The position numbers were made by a program, and so were the translations under genes. DNA of 24,829 nucleotides from a virus: positions 1 to 24,829 of the IMG/VR virus record IMGVR_UViG_3300042402_001517. One strand, 5' to 3'. The notes under the pieces were generated by a model that ran no database searches, was not told where the DNA came from, and was given only the letters and a program-made list of their open reading frames with translations. Shown piece by piece: positions 1-7,673 of this stretch; position 1 is the stretch's first letter; every line of letters begins with the position of its first letter.

Positions 1-33
1 ACCTATCTTATAACCAAAAAGTTTTATTGCCAT
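1..33 (-). CDS. 20: Start of probable portal protein gp20 (partial, runs off window)
   Basis: An ATG at 33-31 opens 11 codons reading MAIKLFGYKIG before the window ends. A purine-rich ribosome site (GAGAGAGA) lies a few bases upstream. In T4 and its relatives the gene after tail tube gp19 is the portal gene gp20, so position argues for portal. The visible residues alone do not prove it. The portal is the dodecameric ring at the head vertex through which DNA is packaged by the terminase encoded in this window. Only the beginning is present. Confidence 0.6.
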   Translation of the reverse strand, partial: MAIKLFGYKIG

Positions 34-44
34 TTATTCTCTCT

Positions 45-76
45 CATAAAAATAGGGGGCGTAATAGCCCCCTATT
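45..76 (-). terminator. Rho-independent terminator after the tail tube genes
   Basis: Positions 51-60 and 67-76 form a perfect 10-bp stem (AATAGGGGGC / GCCCCCTATT) with a 6-base loop. Read on the minus strand the stem is followed at once by a T-rich run (TATTTTTAT). The stem has a run of G-C pairs at its inner end. It lies between the second gp19-like gene and the start of the probable portal gene, so it should end or attenuate transcription between them. Confidence 0.85.
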
Positions 77-110
77 AGTGAACACTATTACGCAACTATA
101 TTTATGTTGC
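59..110 (-). other. Nested inverted repeats overlapping the terminator
   Basis: A perfect 9-bp inverted repeat pairs 59-67 with 85-93 (GCGTAATAG / CTATTACGC). It overlaps the inner end and loop of the terminator hairpin. A further 5-bp repeat pairs 92-96 with 106-110 (GCAAC / GTTGC). The terminator loop (61-66) is complementary to 87-92, so the leader could fold as a pseudoknot or as an alternative hairpin. Whether any of this is functional is inference. Confidence 0.5.
99..106 (-). promoter_or_regulatory. Possible late promoter for gp20 (CATAAATA)
   Basis: The minus strand reads CATAAATA, one base from the T4 late consensus TATAAATA. It sits in the only sizeable gap before the portal gene. 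Three other gaps in the window carry the same ATAAATA core, which supports it. It is the weakest of the four, and transcription from it would still meet the terminator at 45-76. Confidence 0.4.
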
Positions 111-122
111 GAAATAACTCAA

Positions 123-695
123 TTATAAAGTCGCAATTGAAGTCGCAAGTGTATAAGTAATATAGCTATATTGAAACGTCACAGAAAATTCAGAAATCGT
201 ATCTGTTGTATCATAAGACAAATCGATTGCAGAAACATCAGTGGGAAAAGAATCTTTTAAAACGTAGAAGCCATTAGCAATATTATTTCCAGAAACATCA
301 AGTTGTTGAACTTGAATGTTTTGTTTATAGTCAGCAATCGTTGATTTAGACCTATTTTCAAAGTTATTGGTTGATATACCAGCTATCCAATCCTCAAAAT
401 ATTTTCTTAATACTTGATCCTGATCTGCAATAAATGTTGCGGTCCAGTCGCCGTAAGTTCTGTCACCAGGAAGCTTCATTCTTCTTCCACCTTGAACTGG
501 AATTTCTACAACACCAATGGTAAATGCGGGTATCGCGGCAGATTTGCATAACAAAGAATATGAACCGGAATCAGCAATAGTGCTGGTGAAACGTGGAAGA
601 TTTAATCCTAATGGATTACCAAAAGTAATTTTAAAGTTATTTGGTCTAGAACCTTGTCCCAGCGCATTTTTAAATGTTGATAGTGTGAACGACAT
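123..695 (-). CDS. Second gp19-like tail tube protein
   Basis: A 190-residue protein clearly related to its upstream neighbour. Both share an N-terminal L-S-T-x-K-N / G-x-G-x-RPN segment, a central block LCK-A-A-x-P followed by IG-x-x-E-x-P and GGRR-x-KL-x-GDRT, and a C-terminal block D-x-SAIDLSYD-x-TD-x-ISE. These are features of the T4 gp19 tail tube family, whose hexamers stack to form the inner tube of the contractile tail. T4 gp19 is 163 residues. This copy has an extra stretch near residues 27-45 and lacks the long insertion of its paralogue. The start at 695 is backed by an AAGGAAAGGA ribosome site. It follows the other copy by 14 bases, so the two are co-transcribed. One may be the main tube and the other a specialised ring; the sequence does not tell which. 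Confidence 0.85.
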   Translation of the reverse strand: MSFTLSTFKNALGQGSRPNNFKITFGNPLGLNLPRFTSTIADSGSYSLLCKSAAIPAFTIGVVEIPVQGGRRMKLPGDRTYGDWTATFIADQDQVLRKYFEDWIAGISTNNFENRSKSTIADYKQNIQVQQLDVSGNNIANGFYVLKDSFPTDVSAIDLSYDTTDTISEFSVTFQYSYITYTLATSIATL

Positions 696-709
696 TTTTA
701 TTCCTTTCC

Positions 710-1333
710 TTATAACGTTCTAGTGTGATAATCATACACCCACGTTACGGTGTACTCGGAAATAGCGTCCGTACTATCGTAAGATAAATCAATTGCAGAA
801 ATATCACTAATGAAACAATTGGCTAAATTATACGTTATAATGGGCGGTTGTGATACAACCACTTGGGTCACAACGTCTTCTACTCGCGTTACGGTTCTAC
901 TTCTGCCAAAAAGGCCACCACCTACACGTTCAACTATCGTTACTTGTTTTATTACTTCTTTTGTCACATCACCGGCGGCAAGTTGAGATACTATAACAGT
1001 CCCAATGCTGCCTTTGCTTGAAGATGCTGCGACTGAATCAAAATTTATACTTGCAGAAGAATTCTGTAACCTCTCAAGTACAACTCTTTCATTATACTGT
1101 GGATCCAAAAGCATAGTTGTGGTCCATTCACCAAATGTTCTATCTCCAGCAAGCTTATAACGTCTACCACCAGACATAGGAACCTCAATGGTTCCTATGG
1201 ATGATCCTGGTAGAGATGCTGCTTTACATAAAATTGTTGTGTTGAGTGAAGGTAAAGAAACAGAAAATAAATTAGGTCTAGCTCCTACCCCTATTAAATT
1301 TTTTAGGGTACTTAGTGTTGCTAAATTAGACAT
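710..1333 (-). CDS. 19: Tail tube protein gp19
   Basis: A 207-residue protein of the gp19 tail tube family, placed directly after the sheath gene as in T4. The conserved central motif (GGRR-x-KL-x-GDRTFG-x-WT) and C-terminal motif (SDISAIDLSYD) are intact. It is about 45 residues longer than T4 gp19. The excess is a valine- and charge-rich insertion around residues 122-163 with a GGG turn (GGGLFGRSR), which could form a long beta-hairpin. The start at 1333 has a strong AAAAGGAG ribosome site 7 bases upstream. A GATAAATA late-promoter-like element lies 30 bases before the start. A paralogue follows 14 bases downstream. Confidence 0.9.
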   Translation of the reverse strand: MSNLATLSTLKNLIGVGARPNLFSVSLPSLNTTILCKAASLPGSSIGTIEVPMSGGRRYKLAGDRTFGEWTTTMLLDPQYNERVVLERLQNSSASINFDSVAASSSKGSIGTVIVSQLAAGDVTKEVIKQVTIVERVGGGLFGRSRTVTRVEDVVTQVVVSQPPIITYNLANCFISDISAIDLSYDSTDAISEYTVTWVYDYHTRTL

Positions 1334-1362
1334 TTTTTTCTCCTTTTATGTCTCGTTGACCT

Positions 1363-1370
1363 TATTTATC
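1363..1370 (-). promoter_or_regulatory. Late promoter upstream of gp19 (GATAAATA)
   Basis: The minus strand reads GATAAATA in the 38-base gap between gp18 and gp19, about 30 bases before the gp19 start codon. It matches the T4 late promoter consensus TATAAATA at seven of eight positions. The placement suggests a late transcript start just ahead of the tube genes, which are needed in large amounts. Confidence 0.6.
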
Positions 1371-1371
1371 C

Positions 1372-3267
1372 TTAAACTTCGGCAATGTTAGATGCGCCTC
1401 TAACTGAAACGAAATTAAGTTGAATAAAGTTAATTGATGAAATTGGACGAACAAAAATGTCAGCAACAAATTCATTTGCTTCAGTAACGGCTGGAGGATT
1501 ATTAGTTTCATCGCAGACAACTCTGAATTCTGTGATGCCTCTTCCACCAACGACGCTTCTTAGATATGGCTCAACAGCATTCAAGAAAGCCTCTCTAGTT
1601 TGTGCATCATTCTGTTCAAATAGAACGCTACCGGCAAATGCGCCAATTGATTCTCTGATAGTGATGAACAGTCTGCGAACATTGATTCTATTGAACGAAG
1701 AGTCGGTTGTTACAAAAGTCTTATCGCCAAATAGAACTGTTCCGCGTCCAGGCTGTGTAAAGATCGGATTCACGGCACGCTTGTAGAGAAGGTCTCTATT
1801 CGTTTCGTTTGGATTCCAAGCAAGCTTAACTGAATTTAGAATGTTTCCATTTGTGTATCCAGCAGGTGAGAACCATGGTGCACGATCTCTGTCTGTTCTT
1901 GCTAGTAATCCTGCAACATCAGCATTACATGGAACGTAAACATAATTGTCTAGGTACTTGTTGTACTGATATTTCCAGTTTCCATCCATGATGCCGTATG
2001 TTGATGCTGTGACAGTATCAGCAAATGCAATAATGTCATCTGCTTCATCGCCTGCATTGTTAACAACATCAGCAGATTCTGGAGAGAAGCAAACAACAAA
2101 GTCTTTACGATCTTCAGCAACACCAATTGCATAGTTGACAACAGTGGCACTTGCTGCACCCATTGGCATGACAGAGATTGGAAGATTTGATTTATTTTCA
2201 AACACGCCAAGTGCGGTGATTTTTTGACTATCTGTTGCTGCCGCACCATCTGCACCACCAGCAAGACTGTAATTTTTGACTGCGGTGACTGCGGTGAATG
2301 TTAATCCACTAGCAAGTGCTGAACCCCAATTTGTTCCTGCGGCATCTTGATCCATCCAACGAACATAGTTGGAACGATCATTGATAACATTCTTATAGTA
2401 GTTATTTCCACCATTTGTAGTTTTACCATCAGAAGCTTTTGACACTGCGGAAAACTTTTCTAGAAGAGTATTCTTTGTTCCTGTGATAAGACCGTCTTCA
2501 TCGACAACAACAACGTGCATTTCATCGTTCGTTGAACCTTTTGATGCTGCAAATGTTGATGTTCCTGGAGCCTGATCAAAAACCCCAAAGAATTCCCAAC
2601 GTCTAACTGCTGATGCACCAGTTGCGCCTGTTAGATGTTTTGATTCTAGTGTGAAGTGTGTTGCATTTGTGATTGATGCGACTTGAATTGAACGTCCACC
2701 TAGAACAACAATATCACCAACAACTAATTCAGTGTTAGCAGATGAACCTGTTCCAACAACTGTTGTACTGCCTGCGGTAACTGTAAAGGTTCCAGTTAGA
2801 TTTGACTGCCATGCTGCCGAACTTGGGCATGTAGAAACTTTTAGTGAGTTTCCTAGTGCGCCAGGATACTTTGCTGCCCATGGACCAACATCACCCGAAC
2901 CATCAACATAAGATTCGTATGCTGCATCATTCTTGATTGCAAGTCCTGTTCCAGCGGTACCGCTTCCTGTCGTTGCTTCGGCAGTTGCGTTAAGTGCGCC
3001 AGTTGTATTTGCGGCGCGAACAACCTGAAGTGACGAACCATAGGCTAAAAAGTTTGCTGCTGTTAGGAAATCCACTGCATTAGTTGCATTGGGCGTTCCG
3101 AAATTCTGAACTAATTCTGTTTCGCTAGTGACCAAAACTGCCTGCTCAACTGGGCCCCATCTAAAGGCTCCAGCAAAACCACCAGTTGTGGTACCAACGG
3201 CACGAACTGATGAAATTTGATCAGTTTCTGTGACTTTGATTCCTGGTGAGATTAAATTGATTGCCAT
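1372..3267 (-). CDS. 18: Tail sheath protein gp18
   Basis: A 631-residue contractile tail sheath subunit; T4 gp18 is 659. It polymerises around the gp19 tube and contracts during infection. The N-terminus (MAINLISPGIKVTETD) and the C-terminal part, including the segment around GVLFGDKTF, SSFNRINVRRLF and a terminal domain ending near NFIQLNFVSVRGAS, are typical of myoviral sheath proteins. The middle (about residues 130-290) is threonine- and glycine-rich and probably forms the surface-exposed insertion domains. The start has an AAGGAG ribosome site 6 bases upstream, and a perfect late promoter (TATAAATA) lies about 65 bases upstream. It follows terminase gp17, as in T4. Confidence 0.95.
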   Translation of the reverse strand: MAINLISPGIKVTETDQISSVRAVGTTTGGFAGAFRWGPVEQAVLVTSETELVQNFGTPNATNAVDFLTAANFLAYGSSLQVVRAANTTGALNATAEATTGSGTAGTGLAIKNDAAYESYVDGSGDVGPWAAKYPGALGNSLKVSTCPSSAAWQSNLTGTFTVTAGSTTVVGTGSSANTELVVGDIVVLGGRSIQVASITNATHFTLESKHLTGATGASAVRRWEFFGVFDQAPGTSTFAASKGSTNDEMHVVVVDEDGLITGTKNTLLEKFSAVSKASDGKTTNGGNNYYKNVINDRSNYVRWMDQDAAGTNWGSALASGLTFTAVTAVKNYSLAGGADGAAATDSQKITALGVFENKSNLPISVMPMGAASATVVNYAIGVAEDRKDFVVCFSPESADVVNNAGDEADDIIAFADTVTASTYGIMDGNWKYQYNKYLDNYVYVPCNADVAGLLARTDRDRAPWFSPAGYTNGNILNSVKLAWNPNETNRDLLYKRAVNPIFTQPGRGTVLFGDKTFVTTDSSFNRINVRRLFITIRESIGAFAGSVLFEQNDAQTREAFLNAVEPYLRSVVGGRGITEFRVVCDETNNPPAVTEANEFVADIFVRPISSINFIQLNFVSVRGASNIAEV

Positions 3268-3329
3268 TTTCTTCTCCTTGATTTATATGTTATATGCTTC
3301 AAAAATTGTTCAATCATTATTATTCTTTT

Positions 3330-4955
3330 TTATTTATAAAAAACGAAATCTTCATCTTTTTGCCAAACTTGGCCTGAAGCATCGGTAAAAGTTTCTTCTT
3401 CGTGTCCCGTTGATATAATACCGAAAGGAGTCATTTCTTCTTCAATGTCTTGAATTCTTTTTTCATATAATTCCTTGCGTATATTTATATTTGTAAGGTC
3501 TTTGAAATACGGGTTGGTAGTGAGCCACGAAAATAAAACTAATGGCATAACTAAATCATCATGATATCCTTCGTCGGCAGCGTAACTGTTCTTTTTTTGA
3601 ATGAATGTAGATATTTCAGATATCGTATCTGCATCTTTAATCAAAAGCATTTTGCCTTCGACTAGGGATTTAAAGTTCGAACATCCAATTCTTTTGATTT
3701 TTTTGTCTGTGACTACGCCCAATTGAGTTTTGCCGCCTCCAAATCCACCAGAAACTACTTGTCCATTGGTAGTTCTGTTTACAAAAATGATATTTTCATA
3801 TTCATACTCGTTGTAAAGAATTTCAGCAACTTGCTCTGAACTATTGATTTCAATTAGAACATATGCTTCGTTGAATTCTTTAGCTATTTTGTATATTACG
3901 GAGGGATATAAAAGAGGACTTATCTTGTTATCTCTGAATTTTCCTATTTGCTTATACGGCATTGACGTAACATCGATGATGTTGAACGCTGAGTAATCTC
4001 CGTCTACACCTTTAGCGGTGTCGGCAACTATAACATAAACTCTATTTTTTTCGACTCTTTCGTATACATCTAATCCATCTTTGCTATAAATTGGCTCGTC
4101 TGGTGATAGTTGTCCTATTGTATCTGCGGCAATCAAAGTCATGCTGGAACCCAAGAAATTACAAAGAACTTCTTGGTTAAAGCGTAACTCCCCTAGAAGT
4201 CTTCTCTGCTCTTCGGCCCAAGCCTCATCTCTCCCAGGAATCTCCCAGTATGGTATGAATAATGGCACAAATCCATTTCGATCATTCTGTGCATCGTTCC
4301 AGAATTTCCAGAAATGATTATATCCTAGCGGTGTGGACGATAAAAGAATCTTTGTTGTTTCACCAGCAGAGATTGTAGGATACACTGAGGTAAAGAATTC
4401 TTCTGCTAAATTGTTAGGTATGATTGCAGTTTCATCAACGTAGAGTAAGTTAACAGATTTACCACGAATACCTGCGCGGCTTGTTGCTGCGGTGAACACA
4501 ATTGACCCGTTTTCAAGTGCAATGTCACCTTTGTTCCACGTGCTAACGCCTTGCTGAAGCCAAATAGGAAGGTTTTCATACATGATCTGATAACGATACA
4601 AAACTTCTCTAGCGGCCGCGGCTTTGTTAGCTAGAATTGCAACTGTTTTGCTTTCTTGAAATAGGGTATACCATAGAATGTAGGCAGCCGATGATGTAGT
4701 TTTTCCTTGCTGGCGGCCTTCCATCAAAATAACTTTACGATTATTATGAATAATGTTTATTTTATTTACTTGACACGGATACAAATTAAAAGTTTGTAGG
4801 CCATGGTCCAATGTAACTATTTTACAATAGTTTGTAATAAAATAGATTGGATCTTCAGCACACTTTTTGTATTCTTCTATTTGTTCAAGTGTGTAAGATA
4901 GTCTAACGTTAATTGCTTTTAAATTAGCATTACCTAAATAATTTTTAGTCGCCAT
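3330..4955 (-). CDS. 17: Terminase large subunit gp17
   Basis: The ATP-driven DNA packaging motor and headful nuclease, 541 residues (T4 gp17 is 610). The N-terminal ATPase has a Walker A motif GRQQGKTT at residues 80-87, a Walker B strand LLYVDE at 170-175 with its catalytic Glu175, and a coupling motif SSTPLG at 206-211. The C-terminal RNase-H-like nuclease shows the three acidic positions expected from T4: Asp312 in VIVADTAKG, Glu369 in LIEIN, and Asp466/467 in YHDDLVMPL. The distance from the first to the second acidic residue (57) equals that in T4. It overlaps the small subunit gene by 11 bases, suggesting translational coupling. It works with gp16 and docks on the portal gp20. Confidence 0.97.
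   Translation of the reverse strand: MATKNYLGNANLKAINVRLSYTLEQIEEYKKCAEDPIYFITNYCKIVTLDHGLQTFNLYPCQVNKINIIHNNRKVILMEGRQQGKTTSSAAYILWYTLFQESKTVAILANKAAAAREVLYRYQIMYENLPIWLQQGVSTWNKGDIALENGSIVFTAATSRAGIRGKSVNLLYVDETAIIPNNLAEEFFTSVYPTISAGETTKILLSSTPLGYNHFWKFWNDAQNDRNGFVPLFIPYWEIPGRDEAWAEEQRRLLGELRFNQEVLCNFLGSSMTLIAADTIGQLSPDEPIYSKDGLDVYERVEKNRVYVIVADTAKGVDGDYSAFNIIDVTSMPYKQIGKFRDNKISPLLYPSVIYKIAKEFNEAYVLIEINSSEQVAEILYNEYEYENIIFVNRTTNGQVVSGGFGGGKTQLGVVTDKKIKRIGCSNFKSLVEGKMLLIKDADTISEISTFIQKKNSYAADEGYHDDLVMPLVLFSWLTTNPYFKDLTNINIRKELYEKRIQDIEEEMTPFGIISTGHEEETFTDASGQVWQKDEDFVFYK
3331..3338 (-). promoter_or_regulatory. Late promoter upstream of gp18 (TATAAATA)
   Basis: A perfect match to the T4 late promoter consensus on the minus strand. 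It overlaps the last codons of gp17 and lies 64 bases before the gp18 start. Transcription would begin around 3322-3326, giving an untranslated leader of roughly 55-60 bases that contains the AAGGAG ribosome site of gp18. Confidence 0.75.
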
Positions 4956-5334
4956 TGTTTTTCAATAACTTCTGCAATTCTGCTGTGCTTCCAACGAATA
5001 GATTATTGTTTACTTGCGTAGGCTGAGATTTATCCTCGCCTTTAAGTTCTTTTGATTTCTTCGCTAAGTCTAACAAATCTTTATTTGTCTCTGCTAATGT
5101 TTTAATAAGTTGGCCAACGACCTCATATGCTCTAGGTGATTCACCTTCTTTTGCTAAGAATATGATATTTTCTATGGCATGCTTGCCGTTTTCTATTAGG
5201 CCTCGCAAATTGTTTCTTGCATACTCATAATCGTCCTGTGCCACATCTTCTTTATCTTCTATTGCGGGCAAAAGTTCAACTGTCGGCTCTATTTGTAGCG
5301 CGGTATTTAATTTTTCGTCAACTGTTTTTTTCAT
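4945..5334 (-). CDS. 16: Terminase small subunit gp16
   Basis: A 129-residue, mostly helical, charged protein (T4 gp16 is 164). The central segment (YEYARNNLRGLIENG and GESPRAYEVVGQLIKTL) is typical of the gp16 family in T4-like marine phages; this part forms the oligomerisation core. It recognises phage DNA and stimulates the gp17 ATPase. The start codon overlaps the gp15 stop (ATGA), and its 3' end overlaps gp17 by 11 bases, the standard order of T4-like genomes. Confidence 0.9.
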   Translation of the reverse strand: MKKTVDEKLNTALQIEPTVELLPAIEDKEDVAQDDYEYARNNLRGLIENGKHAIENIIFLAKEGESPRAYEVVGQLIKTLAETNKDLLDLAKKSKELKGEDKSQPTQVNNNLFVGSTAELQKLLKNNGD

Positions 5335-6059
5335 GTCGTTGTTTCTTCTATTTCAAATTCACTGTTTCCAGAAAAAACTTGAATTGCATCGGGTGTAGTT
5401 GCATCAAGGCCTTCAAAGTATGATATTGTTGCTTTATTAATATATTTATTTTTGGTGACAGGACCAAACAAATATCCTTTTACAACAAAGTCTAAGTCCC
5501 ATGTCAATACTCTTTGATCATCAAACGATCCTTCATATGAATCATCTGATGTAACAGACAAAAGTTCAATCGGTATATCTAAATTTATATTGAGTTCTGG
5601 CAAAACTTTCATCGTAACCGTGAAGTCTGGTGTAAAGAACGGTACAATTTGTTCTATTACTTGTATACCATCCTCAGCATTCTTAGTGAAAAGATTTAAG
5701 GAGAAATTAAAGTCGTATGGCACAGGTGAATATGCCCTCGCAAAATCCAATCCACCAGTATTTACACCTTTTACAAATCTATGTCCAGAGTTTAATTTTC
5801 TGATAGGATTGTAACTCATACTGTCCATAGAAAATCCAAGTCTTGGTAGAGTAATCGATGTTGCTCTATTCAGTGTTGGATCGGCACTTACTCTGGTAAT
5901 GAATCTTTGCTTTGGACCGTAGGCGATTGGAACATTTATTGTCTGTATTTTGTTTCCTGCATTGTCAAATCTTTTGACTTGTATCTCATTGAATATGTTA
6001 CCGAACATAATAACATATCGTCTAATTGTTCCATTGTAAAAATCGTGACCGAACATCAT
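5331..6059 (-). CDS. 15: Proximal tail sheath stabiliser gp15
   Basis: A 242-residue protein of the gp15 tail terminator family (T4 gp15 is 272). It caps the finished tail and joins it to the neck (gp13/gp14). The N-terminus (MMFGHDFYNGTIRRYVIMFG) and the segment VPIAYGPKQRFITRV are strongly characteristic of gp15 in T4-like phages. Two adjacent ATG codons are available; a GGGAG ribosome site lies 7 bases before the first. It sits one base after gp14, and its stop overlaps the gp16 start. Confidence 0.93.
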   Translation of the reverse strand: MMFGHDFYNGTIRRYVIMFGNIFNEIQVKRFDNAGNKIQTINVPIAYGPKQRFITRVSADPTLNRATSITLPRLGFSMDSMSYNPIRKLNSGHRFVKGVNTGGLDFARAYSPVPYDFNFSLNLFTKNAEDGIQVIEQIVPFFTPDFTVTMKVLPELNINLDIPIELLSVTSDDSYEGSFDDQRVLTWDLDFVVKGYLFGPVTKNKYINKATISYFEGLDATTPDAIQVFSGNSEFEIEETTT

Positions 6060-6060
6060 A

Positions 6061-6873
6061 TTAAAACTCCCTTACCGCAGAAAAAGGATTGTATTCTGTA
6101 AAATCTAAAACATCATTTTCATTAAGTTCATCAATTAGGAACTCATTCTCTGCCGTAGTGTCTTTTTCTGCAATATGGACACCCTCTTCAATTAGATATG
6201 TACTATCTTGAAGCAGTAATAGATCGCCGTCTTCCAGTAGTGCTTTGGTAATAAATTCGGAAGATTGACTAAAGATTTCTTCGATGTTATCAATTTCTTG
6301 AACATCAGTATCAATTTTTTCATTTGAGTAGCGATATCGTTCGCATCGAATCTCATGAGTATAGAGTTTACCAAGTTGAAAGAAGTTTTCTATGTTTTCG
6401 GTAAACTTTATTTCATACATGTATCCCGCCATTGGTAGCCAAATCAAATCACCTTCTCTTGGTCTTAAGATTGATTCATAGTCATAGGCTACTTCGTTTA
6501 AAATTTCATTACCATCTTCAAGTTTTAAATTATACCCATATTCTGTTAACATGGATGTTTTGAGTGCTTGATCAAATCTTTTTTGTGCAACTACGAAATT
6601 AATCGACTCGTCGATTTGAAGACCAAACTTCGAAAGAAAATCTTCTTGACCCACGAACCCATCAAATGTTTTAATATACAGTTCTAAATGAATCGCATCA
6701 TCAAACTTCATTGATGCATCTTCGCCATACAATTTATCTAAATTAACATGAGTTCTAGGTAGATAATATGCCTCTACACCATATATCTTTATGGCTTCTA
6801 TAATTAAATCTTCGACAAGATTTTGTTCTTGTCTTATCTGTGTATATTGATTGAAGAATGCGTTACGGGCCAT
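6061..6873 (-). CDS. 14: Neck protein gp14
   Basis: A 270-residue neck protein (T4 gp14 is 256). With gp13 it closes the filled head and forms the tail attachment site. The N-terminal part (MARNAFFNQYTQIRQEQNL, then EAIKIYGVEAYYLPR) is characteristic of gp14 in this phage group. The C-terminal third is very acidic and low in complexity (many E, D, L), likely flexible. Its ATG directly follows the gp13 stop codon (TAA-ATG), so translation is probably coupled. Confidence 0.93.
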   Translation of the reverse strand: MARNAFFNQYTQIRQEQNLVEDLIIEAIKIYGVEAYYLPRTHVNLDKLYGEDASMKFDDAIHLELYIKTFDGFVGQEDFLSKFGLQIDESINFVVAQKRFDQALKTSMLTEYGYNLKLEDGNEILNEVAYDYESILRPREGDLIWLPMAGYMYEIKFTENIENFFQLGKLYTHEIRCERYRYSNEKIDTDVQEIDNIEEIFSQSSEFITKALLEDGDLLLLQDSTYLIEEGVHIAEKDTTAENEFLIDELNENDVLDFTEYNPFSAVREF

Positions 6874-7623
6874 TTAGCCCACCATGTCAGATACGGGTAA
6901 TGAATATGAAGATATCATTTCTTCTTCAAGCTTGGTCAATTCTTCATCTGCTTCATCATATATTTTTTGCCCGTTGAATGTCACACCACCAGGCATTGCG
7001 ATACCTTCGAACTTTTTAAGATTTGTTCCCCACTGTTTTTTAATTAATGCTGTGCAATATCTCTTTAGCCAACGATCATTCCAAACATCACTGTAAGTAT
7101 CTGGGTCCACTATTTGATACGCTTCGACGATGATGTATTCTCCGACAACAATCTTTTCTCCCCACGACATATCAATATAAAGCTTGTCTGTGTGTCGATT
7201 AAATCTTAGGGGTTGCTTGCCCACAAACATCTCTTCGGCTAAGGCAACATTTTGCAGTGCCATATAGTATGGTGCAAAAGGCCCATAGTTGAATGCGAAC
7301 AAATCGTTCAGGGCGATTTGATATCGCAGATTGAAAAGATTGTTTGTTGAATAGCTGTTACCAATGTCAAAGATATTGATGACGCCGATAATGTCTTCTG
7401 GAATGGAAAGATATCTATTGTCTACGTCAGTTTGCGTAACTTGATGGGCCAAAAATACTTTTTGAGTACCATCGAAATGATAATCTTGATAATATGCTAA
7501 AGCTTCATCTATCGCATCCTCTACTTGTTCATCTGCCACATTGATTTCAAGTAGAGGTGCGCCTAGATGTCTTAAGCAATTTTCTTTAAATTCTTCCCTA
7601 TTTGCGGGTCTTGATGAACTCAT
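6874..7623 (-). CDS. 13: Neck protein gp13
   Basis: A 249-residue neck protein (T4 gp13 is 309), needed for head completion. Diagnostic parts are the N-terminal segment REEFKENCLRHLGAPLLEIN followed by VEDAIDEALAYYQDYH, and the C-terminal part with WLKRYCTALIKKQWG and GIAMPGGVTFNGQKI. The ribosome site GGAGG is 9 bases before the ATG at 7623. It is enclosed in the 3' arm of a 13-bp inverted repeat, with a perfect late promoter in the loop, so expression should be restricted to late transcripts. It is the first structural gene after the sugar-modification cassette. Confidence 0.95.
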   Translation of the reverse strand: MSSSRPANREEFKENCLRHLGAPLLEINVADEQVEDAIDEALAYYQDYHFDGTQKVFLAHQVTQTDVDNRYLSIPEDIIGVINIFDIGNSYSTNNLFNLRYQIALNDLFAFNYGPFAPYYMALQNVALAEEMFVGKQPLRFNRHTDKLYIDMSWGEKIVVGEYIIVEAYQIVDPDTYSDVWNDRWLKRYCTALIKKQWGTNLKKFEGIAMPGGVTFNGQKIYDEADEELTKLEEEMISSYSLPVSDMVG

Positions 7624-7625
7624 TG

Positions 7626-7671
7626 AGAATTTCCTCCATTTTTTATACTATTTATAATTGGAGGAAATTCT
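7626..7671 (-). promoter_or_regulatory. Hairpin hiding the gp13 ribosome site
   Basis: A perfect 13-bp inverted repeat pairs 7626-7638 with 7659-7671 (AGAATTTCCTCCA / TGGAGGAAATTCT), with a 20-base loop. The arm transcribed second contains the GGAGG Shine-Dalgarno sequence of gp13. RNA entering from the upstream cassette would therefore fold the site away. The loop holds TATAAATA (7656-7649), from which RNA would start at about 7642-7644, after the first arm, so the site stays open. This is the arrangement known for T4 genes e, soc and 49. No T-run follows the stem, so it is not a terminator. Confidence 0.85.
7649..7656 (-). promoter_or_regulatory. Late promoter for gp13 and the neck/terminase genes (TATAAATA)
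   Basis: A perfect T4-type late promoter element on the minus strand, 26 bases before the gp13 ATG and within the loop of the 7626-7671 inverted repeat. From the usual T4 spacing, transcription should start about six bases beyond it, in the run of A residues just before the ribosome site. Confidence 0.8.
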
Positions 7672-7673
7672 AA

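Noticed and set aside
3250-3318. A 22-codon open frame between gp17 and gp18 that overlaps the gp18 start
   Set aside because: It has no ribosome site, is low in complexity and shows no recognisable protein features; it is more likely the leader of gp18.
3482-3489. TATAAATA element within the 3' part of gp17
   Set aside because: It lies in coding sequence (Asn-Ile-Asn-Ile codons), over 200 bases before gp18, and a better placed copy is at 3331-3338. Probably chance in AT-rich DNA.
5443-5450. AATAAATA inside gp15 upstream of gp16
   Set aside because: It is coding sequence, a variant first base, with no gap next to it; similar hits occur in other coding regions.
7626-7671. The inverted repeat as a transcription terminator for the cassette
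   Set aside because: No T-run follows the stem on the minus strand, the loop is 20 bases long, and the arm overlaps the ribosome site, so translational control fits better.
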